Shown here piece by piece: positions 1 to 6,820 of a stretch of DNA of 34,076 bases. The stretch comes from an uncultured Parabacteroides sp. Its GTDB lineage: Bacteria > Bacteroidota > Bacteroidia > Bacteroidales > Tannerellaceae. Positions within the stretch are counted from its first letter, which is position 1; each line of letters begins with the position of its first letter. The DNA lies in contig CAKUZF010000028.1 in NCBI GenBank assembly GCA_934718155.1, positions 1-34,076 of the forward strand. Direction: 5' to 3'. Both the position numbers and the translations under genes were made by a program. Below the pieces are notes generated by a model. The model searched no databases and was not told where the DNA came from. It was given only the letters and a program-made list of their open reading frames with translations.

Positions 1-771
1 ATGGCGAGCGAAATCAATCGTGAGGAATTTTTAGGTATCAGCTTTTCACATCACATGGAAATTCTTCATAAGACGAAAGATTTTCATGAAATACTTTTCT
101 ACATACATCAGACCGTTCTCCATAAATGGGACAAATACGATTTGCGTGGTCGTCTAAAGGAAGGACTATATCAGAAGCAAGGAGTCGCTGCAAACAATTT
201 CCTACAGACCATGCCAGTTAACGATGCTCGTAAAGCTGTTGGCATGTTCAAGGACGAGTATCTGCTTGATTATATCAATGTGGAGGAAATGGAGGTTGAC
301 AACCCCGAGGATGTAGACGAAAAGGTTATAGAGCAAGCCATCGTCCGCAACATCAAGAAGTTCATCATGACTTTTGGCCGAGACTTTGCGTATATCGGCA
401 ACCAATATCATTTGGAGATATTCGGAGAAGAGTTGTTCCCCGATTTGCTTTTCTTCAACCGTGAACTTAACTGTATGGTTGTGGTTGAACTGAAAAAAGG
501 GGCATTCAAACCTGCCTATATAGGTCAGTTGCAAACGTACATGAAAGTGCTTGACGACAAAGTGCGTAAACCTCATGAGAACCCGACTATTGGTATTCTT
601 CTCTGCAAGAGTGCCAACAAGGCTTTCGTGGAGTATGTTATCCGTGACTACAACAGTCCTATGGGAGTCGCCACATATAAAACGGCTGAAGACTTGAGTG
701 AGGAACTAAGAAAGGCTCTGCCAGATATGGACGAAATGCGAAAACTGCTCATTAATGAAAACAATGAATAA
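1..771 (+). CDS. DUF1016/YhcG-family PDDEXK nuclease, probably 5'-truncated by the window edge
   Basis: The protein (256 residues visible) matches the YhcG/DUF1016 family. Residues about 8-100 resemble the end of the DUF1016 N-terminal domain, and about 105-240 form a PDDEXK nuclease fold. The nuclease signature is visible as PDLLFF (D148), followed by VVVELKKG (E163, K165) and a Gln-rich helix (GQLQTYMK). Family members usually run to about 330-380 residues with roughly 100 more at the N terminus. The open frame reaches base 1, so the ATG there is probably internal and the gene incomplete. The family is tied to DNA processing and often sits next to restriction or other mobile defence genes, but its exact substrate is not established. 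The stop codon overlaps the ATG of the istB scrap by 8 bases. Confidence is high for the family and low for the start. Confidence 0.85.
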   Translation: MASEINREEFLGISFSHHMEILHKTKDFHEILFYIHQTVLHKWDKYDLRGRLKEGLYQKQGVAANNFLQTMPVNDARKAVGMFKDEYLLDYINVEEMEVDNPEDVDEKVIEQAIVRNIKKFIMTFGRDFAYIGNQYHLEIFGEELFPDLLFFNRELNCMVVVELKKGAFKPAYIGQLQTYMKVLDDKVRKPHENPTIGILLCKSANKAFVEYVIRDYNSPMGVATYKTAEDLSEELRKALPDMDEMRKLLINENNE

Positions 772-922
772 GTGGCAGATTATTGCAAGCCAATTGCCCA
801 TAGCAAACTGGTATGAAACGCTCGATAGTAATGTCTCCGCGGCGGATGCCATCTTGGATAGAGTTGTAAATACCGCATCGAGATTTGCATTGAAAGGAGA
901 TAGTTTAAGAAAAAAACAATAA
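764..922 (+). pseudogene. IstB (IS21-family helper ATPase) C-terminal remnant
   Basis: This 52-codon frame begins with an ATG overlapping the end of the upstream nuclease gene and ends in TAA at 920-922. It encodes the last segment of IstB, the AAA+ transposition helper of IS21 elements: SQLPIANWYETL, then ADAILDRVVNTASRFALKG and SLRKKQ. In complete IstB proteins (about 250 residues) this stretch follows the ATPase core. The Walker A and B regions and the istA transposase are absent, so it cannot be a working helper. It is best read as the scar of an IS21 insertion or deletion and marks recent mobility at the left edge of the accessory region. The frame is intact, so translation of a short peptide cannot be excluded. 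Confidence 0.8.
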
Positions 923-995
923 CTTTGCCTCGTCAGAACTGTAACAGCATAGCCGTTTTTGCTGTAACTGTCTGCTCCGTTTTTACCAACTCGCC

Positions 996-2774
996 TCATA
1001 GGGGATTGAGCGAGTAATGGCGGGCTTTATTTGGACCATGATATGTACTGTCAATAGCAATGGCGCCCGTTTCTTTGAAATACAAACTTCCATCTTTAGA
1101 GAAAAACACTTTGTTATCAGGATGTACTTCGATGTATGGAGGATAATCGGGATCGTCGATGCATTCTTCATAGTAAAAATCTGGAGCTATTTCCAATAGA
1201 GTAGAAGGCAAAGAGACATGGTCCATAGCTTCAAAAGCATCATATCCAATTCGCTCTACACCTTCTGGTATCTCTATCTCGTCAGTCCATATCAACCCCC
1301 GAAGGGATTTATTCCCTATGTACTTAACACTATGAGGTATTTCTATACTGTCAAGGGAACACAAATCAAAACAACCGTCTGGTATTCCTTCCAAGGAGTC
1401 AGATAGCCTAACACTTTCAAGTTCAGACATCAGAAAGGCTTTTTCCCCTAATGAGACCAGCGAGTGAGGCAATTCTAATTTGTTTATGTCGGCTGCAACA
1501 AAAGACCATTTGCCTATACTTTTCAAACCATTATTCAGCTTTACTACGGACATCTTATCATAACCACAGCAAGCCCCATTACCTATATGCTCTACAAAGG
1601 GAAGAACTACAAGTTCTGTTGTTTCTGGAGCATGTACAAGTGTTTTATAATCGGCAGAATATACACAATCTCTATACACAACAAACGACTTTGCGATCTG
1701 AAGATTAAGGTAAAGCTTGATAGGGACGAAAAGTCTTATTGCATCCTCGCAAACAAATTGTGAAAGATAGTCTTCGTATGTACAAGAGTGGCCATCTTTA
1801 TATAGCATATCCTCAACAAACATTTCATCGAAAGATATTTGTTTGTATTTGGTGTAGTCGAAATCATGTGCGAACTCAGAAAACGTATTTGCAGATACAT
1901 TTCCTGTCAAGACAATACACGAAGGATAATTGTTTCTACGTTCCCATTCGTGCAGAGGCTCAGAGCCTATCACATACCTCAGCCGATTGTCTTGTGGCTT
2001 GGGTTCTTCCTCTGCATCTTTATTCTTTATATAAATAGAGATGTGTATGCGGTCACTGTAAGGCACATGCTCTCTTAGCTCACTGATTTCTGCTTCAAAC
2101 ACATCTTGCCACCCCATATCAAGTAGCGTCGCTAATGACTTGTTTACCTTTCTCGGTATATATCCAAGAGTGGGGCCGCATTCAATATCATCAGACCAGT
2201 CATTGCTTTCATCAGCCAGGGCTACCGCAATTGCGTCTTCGTCGTAAGCATTATCCTTTTCACGAACAAGAACCAGTTTTGCACCTTCATACAACTCATC
2301 CCATATATCATCTATATTGTGAAAAGCTGCTCCTGCAACATTACACTCTAAAAACAGTTTCCTGTTTTCTATGGGGTAAGGACGTGCGTCACCCTCAAGC
2401 GGTTGGTCGGGAACGAGTCCTTCTTCGATGACAACATCGCCCTCCAATGGATTTGGCATGCCTTCCGTAGCATATATGTCGACTAGGGGCTCAGGGACAC
2501 CAACAGACATATAATCATCATTTTCAACATTTGCTGGCTTTGATTGGTAATTCTCCACCATTTCGATTAATTTAGTATCATTGGTAATATCAGTAATACC
2601 TTTCTTTTCCAATTGACTTTGTATACTTTCCAATTCCGTGTCACATTTAGGACAGGTGCCACGGCACTTGCCCTGATGATTACACGCTGAAGGGGTGTAG
2701 TCTAAGCCATATTTCTCTGCCACATAAGCACGGATGGCTTTAAGTATCTCGCATTTTTCTTTACCTTTATCCAT
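996..2774 (-). CDS. Cys-cluster / HIRAN / leucine-rich-repeat protein
   Basis: This 592-residue protein has no signal peptide or membrane segment, so it is probably cytoplasmic. Near the N terminus is a compact Cys cluster, C31-x5-C37-x3-C41-x2-C44 (GKCRGTCPKC), followed by a predicted helical stretch and an acidic linker. Residues about 137-250 look like a HIRAN domain (KLFLECNVAGAAF, KLVLVREKDNAYDEDAIAV, LGYIPRKVN). HIRAN domains in eukaryotic HLTF/Rad5 proteins bind DNA ends, and bacterial ones occur alone or fused. Residues about 380-560 are BspA-type leucine-rich repeats (LKSIGKWSF, VSLGEKAF, VKYIGNKSL, VERIGYDAF). It starts 5 bases after the radical SAM stop, so the two are almost certainly co-transcribed. 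The Cys cluster could bind a metal or be the target of the radical SAM partner. The function is unknown. Confidence 0.75.
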   Translation of the reverse strand: MDKGKEKCEILKAIRAYVAEKYGLDYTPSACNHQGKCRGTCPKCDTELESIQSQLEKKGITDITNDTKLIEMVENYQSKPANVENDDYMSVGVPEPLVDIYATEGMPNPLEGDVVIEEGLVPDQPLEGDARPYPIENRKLFLECNVAGAAFHNIDDIWDELYEGAKLVLVREKDNAYDEDAIAVALADESNDWSDDIECGPTLGYIPRKVNKSLATLLDMGWQDVFEAEISELREHVPYSDRIHISIYIKNKDAEEEPKPQDNRLRYVIGSEPLHEWERRNNYPSCIVLTGNVSANTFSEFAHDFDYTKYKQISFDEMFVEDMLYKDGHSCTYEDYLSQFVCEDAIRLFVPIKLYLNLQIAKSFVVYRDCVYSADYKTLVHAPETTELVVLPFVEHIGNGACCGYDKMSVVKLNNGLKSIGKWSFVAADINKLELPHSLVSLGEKAFLMSELESVRLSDSLEGIPDGCFDLCSLDSIEIPHSVKYIGNKSLRGLIWTDEIEIPEGVERIGYDAFEAMDHVSLPSTLLEIAPDFYYEECIDDPDYPPYIEVHPDNKVFFSKDGSLYFKETGAIAIDSTYHGPNKARHYSLNPL

Positions 2775-2779
2775 ATTTA

Positions 2780-3433
2780 TTACTTGGTAATAAGTTCTAC
2801 GTAAGTAATCTCATTAATGTGTATAAACCCGATTCTCCTCAAAATCTCGATATTTTGCTTTACGTCTTCATTCGTGTTGAAATGAGGAATATTCGGAACT
2901 TTTACGATAATTTTGTCAACAGAGACAATCTCCTTTATGTAATACAGCCGCTGCATGATTTCTGATGAAACACCAGTGTATTTCTCATAAATAGATTTGT
3001 TCAAGTCTTTTATGTCCACAATCCATTCGTCAACGTATGGAGCCAATGATTCAATGGTTTTGTATGAACATTTTAGAGAGGTTTCGAGTGTCAGTTTCCA
3101 ACCCTTAGGGATAAGATTAGCAAACTCAATGATGAAATCTGCATTCATTGTCGGCTCGCCTCCACCAAAACAGACTCCTCCTCCAGTTGCCTGAAAGTAT
3201 ATGTTGTCCTTTTTAACGATGTAGTACAGCTCTATGGGAGAAAGCATCTGCACGCCTTTCCGCAAAGAGAGGTCTTCCTCGTATAGGGAGTCATGGCATT
3301 GGACGTTTATGCAATACTTACAGTGAAGAGGACAGCCCATGAAAGCTACAAGAGTAGTCACTCCTTTTCCGTCAATCCCCATGCGATGCCTACTGATACC
3401 AAATATAGGTCTCTTTCTTTTCTCGTTGTCCAT
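2780..3433 (-). CDS. Radical SAM protein resembling glycyl-radical-enzyme activases
   Basis: This 217-residue protein carries the radical SAM Fe-S motif C34-x3-C38-x2-C41 (GCPLHCKYC), preceded by MGIDGKGVTTLVAF. That element resembles the IDGxGxR lead-in of pyruvate-formate-lyase-activating enzymes. The SAM-binding Gly-rich motif is FGGGEPT, and WIVDIKDLN matches the later strand of the barrel. No extra Cys cluster or SPASM domain is visible. The size fits a minimal activase-like enzyme. No glycyl radical enzyme is encoded nearby. Instead the next gene, 5 bases downstream, encodes the Cys-cluster/HIRAN/LRR protein, which suggests a dedicated partner or substrate. The radical SAM call is firm. 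The reaction is unknown, and it does not look like a viperin. Confidence 0.85.
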   Translation of the reverse strand: MDNEKRKRPIFGISRHRMGIDGKGVTTLVAFMGCPLHCKYCINVQCHDSLYEEDLSLRKGVQMLSPIELYYIVKKDNIYFQATGGGVCFGGGEPTMNADFIIEFANLIPKGWKLTLETSLKCSYKTIESLAPYVDEWIVDIKDLNKSIYEKYTGVSSEIMQRLYYIKEIVSVDKIIVKVPNIPHFNTNEDVKQNIEILRRIGFIHINEITYVELITK

Positions 3434-3701
3434 AGTCTATACATGAGTTTTGTTAACTAACAACTTTCGGCGTTCAGGATTATGTATAGCGGTTTTTCAT
3501 AAGACATATACTATAGCAATGCCTATGCAATAACACTGTTATACAGTGTCCTGTCCATTCGTTTTTTTAGTGCTGAAAACGAAAGATATCCACCCGAAAC
3601 GGGGGACACCGTTCACTTTTCTAGCTCCTTAATCTAATGGTGATGTAAAATTAGTCATTTGTTTCGTTTTCTGTATATTTTAGGTTGCAATATTTGTCTA
3701 A
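3434..3701. other. Intergenic region between the radical SAM gene and the CRISPR array, rich in dyads
   Basis: No gene is visible. Three inverted repeats stand out. CTATACAT at 3437-3444 is the reverse complement of ATGTATAG at 3482-3489. ACACTGT and ACAGTGT at 3533-3549 form a perfect 7-bp dyad with a 3-base centre. TTCGTTTT and AAAACGAA at 3558-3583 form an 8-bp dyad. They lie upstream of the minus-strand radical SAM gene and downstream of the minus-strand array, so they could be operators or array-end terminators. No convincing TAnnTTTG promoter box was found just upstream of the radical SAM start, and no further CRISPR repeat remnant was seen. Confidence 0.4.
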
Positions 3702-4843
3702 ACCTACAATAGCAGAAATTATAAAGGCTTTATAGCCTGTGACCTTGGGGCAAGGAACAACGCAATAATCTACAATAGTAGAAATTATAAAGGCTTTATA
3801 GCCCCGGATCAGCGTGTCACGTTACCGCAACGAATCTACAATAGTAGAAATTATAAAGATTTTATAGCCAAATAGGTGATAAACTGAGTGCTTTTTTATC
3901 TACAATAGTGGAAATTATAAAGGCTTTATAGCCTTTGGTAAAACATAATTTATATCCTTAGTATCTACAATAGTAGAAATTATAAAGACTTTATAGCCGG
4001 GAATGATGCAAGCGTTAGGACAGCCAAATCTACAATAGTAGAAATTATAAAGACTTTATAGCCAGGAACAGCTGACGGCTTCAAACACCTAATCTACAAT
4101 AGTAGAAATTATAAAGACTTTATAGCCTGTACCTTTACCTGCAATATCAGCAGATCTACAATAGTAGAAATTATAAAGACTTTATAGCCTATCTCACCAC
4201 GAAACCGGTACCCAACGAATCTACAATAGTAGAAATTATAAAGACTTTATAGCCCTTCGCTGGGCAGCAGTATCTCGACTTGAATCTACAATAGTAGAAA
4301 TTATAAAGACTTTATAGCCGAGCGCGTCAGGAATGACACGACGTATATCTAATCTACAATAGTAGAAATTATAAAGACTTTATAGCCAGAAGAAATATGA
4401 TCACAAACGTAAGTAAGATCTACAATAGTAGAAATTATAAAGACTTTATAGCCGTTTTGTAATTTGGGCAAAAGGTAAGCTTATCTACAATAGTAGAAAT
4501 TATAAAGACTTTATAGCCAAACGGAAAATTTATCAATCATTTAAAAATCTACAATAGTAGAAATTATAAAGACTTTATAGCCCTCAAATCCGTTGTCAGA
4601 AACTTGTTTAATCTACAATAGTAGAAATTATAAAGACTTTATAGCCAACCACTCTTTCCGCTGTCATCTGCGCCTTATCTACAATAGTAGAAATTATAAA
4701 GACTTTATAGCCCGGTACGTTGAAAACAAGTTGTTCCGGCTATCTACAATAGTAGAAATTATAAAGACTTTATAGCCGGACAAGGAAAAGTCCGGCGTGG
4801 CGTTCCTATCTACAATAGTAGAAATTATAAAGACTTTATAGCC
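3702..4843 (-). CRISPR. Type V-A CRISPR array, 18 repeats and 17 spacers
   Basis: Eighteen 36-base repeats start at 3702, 3768, 3834, 3898, 3963, 4028, 4092, 4154, 4219, 4284, 4352, 4418, 4483, 4547, 4611, 4677, 4742 and 4808. Spacers are 26-32 bases, mostly 28-30. Read on the minus strand each repeat ends in AATTTCTACTATTGTAGAT, the Cas12a crRNA handle with stem UCUAC/GUAGA, so the array is transcribed right to left from the cas2 side. Fourteen repeats (3963 onward) are identical. The four at the left end carry substitutions, as expected for the oldest, leader-distal end. The other half of the repeat holds the dyad TATAAAG-A-CTTTATA. The spacers all differ and no match to the rest of the window was noticed by eye. 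Their targets need a database search. Confidence 0.98.
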
Positions 4844-5017
4844 TTTAATTGTGAGCAAAGGTAAGTAAAATGTTTTGAGTAAGCACTTTAATAGAGCTGA
4901 TATTTTATATCTCGACCTCCCCTTACTTGAAATACCATTTGTCTTAAAGATGTAAATCGCTGATTGTGCGAATATTACATCTTAAGGCTTAAGCGCATAC
5001 AGATCAAGGTTTGTTAG
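4844..5017 (-). promoter_or_regulatory. CRISPR leader with candidate array promoter
   Basis: This AT-rich 174-base stretch lies between cas2 and the first (newest) repeat, where a leader is expected. On the minus strand a TACCTTTG box (4856-4863) fits the Bacteroidetes -7 consensus TAnnTTTG. Initiation about 7 bases downstream would start the pre-crRNA just before the first repeat. No good -33 TTG element is present at the right distance, so the promoter call is tentative. An imperfect dyad (CTTAAAGATGTAA at 4943-4955 with TTACATCTTAAG at 4975-4986) lies closer to cas2 and could be a cas-operon terminator or an integration-factor site. No gene is visible here. Confidence 0.5.
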
Positions 5018-5287
5018 CTAAAAAAAGACTATTGGCTGATCTCGATGGATTGCGTTCCCATATTTTTCCATTTTGCCTGCATCTACTTCAAATATGACAA
5101 CACTATCATCCATTGTGAAATGTTTCGAGAAAGCCTCGATCTTGACCTTGATGTTATCTATTATTCTCTTCGTATTCTGTACTTCATATACTGAATACTG
5201 GAGACGGATGGCTCCTTGCGATTTGAGCATTTTGGCAAACCGGGCTCGCATCCTATCGTCTGAAATATCATAACTTATAACTATCAT
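5018..5287 (-). CDS. cas2: CRISPR-associated endonuclease Cas2
   Basis: Cas2 forms the Cas1-Cas2 integrase that inserts new spacers at the leader end of the array. The 89-residue product begins MIVISYDISDDRMRARFAK, the usual first beta strand with the Asp-containing YDISDD turn (D7, D10), and the length is normal for the family. A longer frame opens 17 codons upstream, but that extension lies inside cas1 and is not Cas2-like. The ATG at 5287 overlaps the cas1 stop as ATGA, which points to translational coupling. It is the last gene before the leader and array. Confidence 0.95.
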   Translation of the reverse strand: MIVISYDISDDRMRARFAKMLKSQGAIRLQYSVYEVQNTKRIIDNIKVKIEAFSKHFTMDDSVVIFEVDAGKMEKYGNAIHRDQPIVFF

Positions 5288-6264
5288 CTGAATTGAAATA
5301 TAGGATATTGCGTGATAGATTTTCTTCCCATAAAGCATCTGTAATATTGCTGAACGTATTTATAGATCTCCACCTTATGCGCTATTAATGCCTCATAAAA
5401 GACTTGATAATATGCTCCGCATTGCTCGTGCTTTAAATGATATTCTTGTTTTATTAGCATGAAATCTTTTATGGAGAATTGTTTGCGATTAAAGGCTAGG
5501 AGCGTGGCATGATCGATGATACACCGAAAGGGCTCCATTAAGTCGCAAACTAGCGACTTCCGTTTATACCACAAACGGTGATACACACCGACATATAAAT
5601 CGAAACCAAACATGCGCAAAAAACACTCAACCAGGTTGAACAGCAGGGTGTAGCCAATATCCAGTGTTGCATTTAATGGGTCTGTTTTCATTCGTGGATG
5701 TCTCCCCTTCCATTGTATGGCTTGAAAATAAGCCGCAAAGAAGGATTTAGACACCATGCCTTCCAATCCCATGAGCTGGCTGTAATCAGCCACATCTTGC
5801 ACTGAATTCATCGTAGCATCACACAAACTGACGGCGGCTAAAGTTAGCTCATCCTTTTTTCTTGTCTTCGTCAAAGCGGTCTTTTGATTGAGCGCCTTAT
5901 TATGCACCAAGATTTTGGCTATTGTTAAATCATGATCATCGTATTCAAACTGACGTTTGCGTAGTAAGTAGTTGGCCTCGGCCGAATCTGCCCAATAAAA
6001 GACAGGGCGAAGATTGGGTTTCATCACTACTAAAGCTACTCCAAACTTCTTACATTTCTCTATAAGTGGAGTCGTTACCGTAATATGCCCAACGATGAAT
6101 ATGGCCAATAACTTTTGGAAAGGGAACTTTGTGAGCGTCGTTTCCTTTCCCTCTTTCAATTCTTTCAGCATAGGCTCTCCTGCATTTACCCTAAGACTTC
6201 TATTGTGCTCAATGCAATTGATCACAAATATTGTCCGCGCAGCAATATCTTTATGTGTAAACAT
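5284..6264 (-). CDS. cas1: CRISPR-associated integrase Cas1, type V-A
   Basis: Cas1 catalyses the transesterification that joins prespacers to the repeat at the leader end. The 326-residue protein has an N-terminal beta-rich domain (about 1-85) and a C-terminal helical catalytic domain. Likely metal ligands are E168 (MGLEGM), H229 (GVYHRLWY) and D241/E244 in CDLMEPFR, matching the Cas1 Glu-His-Asp/Glu pattern. The length is typical. Its start overlaps the end of cas4 by 14 bases and its stop overlaps cas2 by 4 bases, so cas12a-cas4-cas1-cas2 is one translationally coupled unit. Confidence 0.96.
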   Translation of the reverse strand: MFTHKDIAARTIFVINCIEHNRSLRVNAGEPMLKELKEGKETTLTKFPFQKLLAIFIVGHITVTTPLIEKCKKFGVALVVMKPNLRPVFYWADSAEANYLLRKRQFEYDDHDLTIAKILVHNKALNQKTALTKTRKKDELTLAAVSLCDATMNSVQDVADYSQLMGLEGMVSKSFFAAYFQAIQWKGRHPRMKTDPLNATLDIGYTLLFNLVECFLRMFGFDLYVGVYHRLWYKRKSLVCDLMEPFRCIIDHATLLAFNRKQFSIKDFMLIKQEYHLKHEQCGAYYQVFYEALIAHKVEIYKYVQQYYRCFMGRKSITQYPIFQFR

Positions 6265-6820
6265 TATCGAACGATGTTTTGTCGCACAGATTGCAATAGA
6301 TGCAATGGGTGCATTTGTTGGTGTTAATCTTAAATGGAGTATGCAATGGATCGAACGAGCGAAACTTGCGAAGAAAGTTGGTCAACTCCTGGCGACTTTG
6401 ATCGTCGGGCAATGCTATGGGGATCATTTTGTTTGTGGAAATCTCATAGAAAGCTATCGCATCCACTTGATATCCCATTTCCACCATGCAGAAATATTGT
6501 CCCCATAATTGATAGATCTGTCCCTTGAAAACCTGCTTCAGATTATTCTTGCGCTCGATCAATAAATGTCGATCTTGCCTGTAGAGATCAATCTTACCCG
6601 AAATTCCCAACGAATCGCAATAAACAGGAAGCGACATGAGATCTGCCTTGCGAGTGCTTGCTCGTTTTTGATCGACAGTTTCATGTGCGACAGTGCCCTT
6701 TGTTTGAGGAGTCGCTTTATACACATCTCCATCCGACTCCATATATACGCTATGCAAATATATGGAGTACGGACAGAAGATAAAGTCATTCAGCGTGGAA
6801 AGCGGGATGTAGTCAGTCAT
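6251..6820 (-). CDS. cas4: CRISPR-associated Cas4 Fe-S exonuclease
   Basis: Cas4 trims prespacers and helps set their length and PAM-dependent orientation before integration. The 189-residue protein shows the RecB-like nuclease motifs H46, G75-K-I-D78, E89-x-K91 (LIERKNN) and the following Gln helix at Q101. It also has the Fe-S cluster cysteines C16 near the N terminus and C170, C173, C176 and C179 near the end (CTHCIYCNLC). All expected catalytic and cluster residues are present. The start overlaps the cas12a stop by 8 bases and the end overlaps cas1 by 14 bases. Confidence 0.95.
   Translation of the reverse strand: MTDYIPLSTLNDFIFCPYSIYLHSVYMESDGDVYKATPQTKGTVAHETVDQKRASTRKADLMSLPVYCDSLGISGKIDLYRQDRHLLIERKNNLKQVFKGQIYQLWGQYFCMVEMGYQVDAIAFYEISTNKMIPIALPDDQSRQELTNFLRKFRSFDPLHTPFKINTNKCTHCIYCNLCDKTSFDNVYT

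Noticed and set aside
2780..3433. Prokaryotic viperin (antiviral ddhNTP synthase)
   Set aside because: The lead-in IDGKG and the short barrel resemble glycyl-radical activases, and no nucleotide-kinase partner is adjacent.
4388..4482. Similarity of spacers 11 and 12 to the leader (shared GGTAAG/GTAAGTAAG bits)
   Set aside because: The shared stretches are under 10 bases with gaps, too short to show leader-derived spacers.
4593..4775. Open frame with a repeated peptide inside the array
   Set aside because: It is translated CRISPR repeat and spacer sequence with no coding signal.
5288..5338. Longer cas2 with 17 extra N-terminal residues
   Set aside because: The extension overlaps the cas1 coding end and is unlike Cas2. 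The ATG at 5287 gives the standard MIVISYD start and an ATGA overlap.
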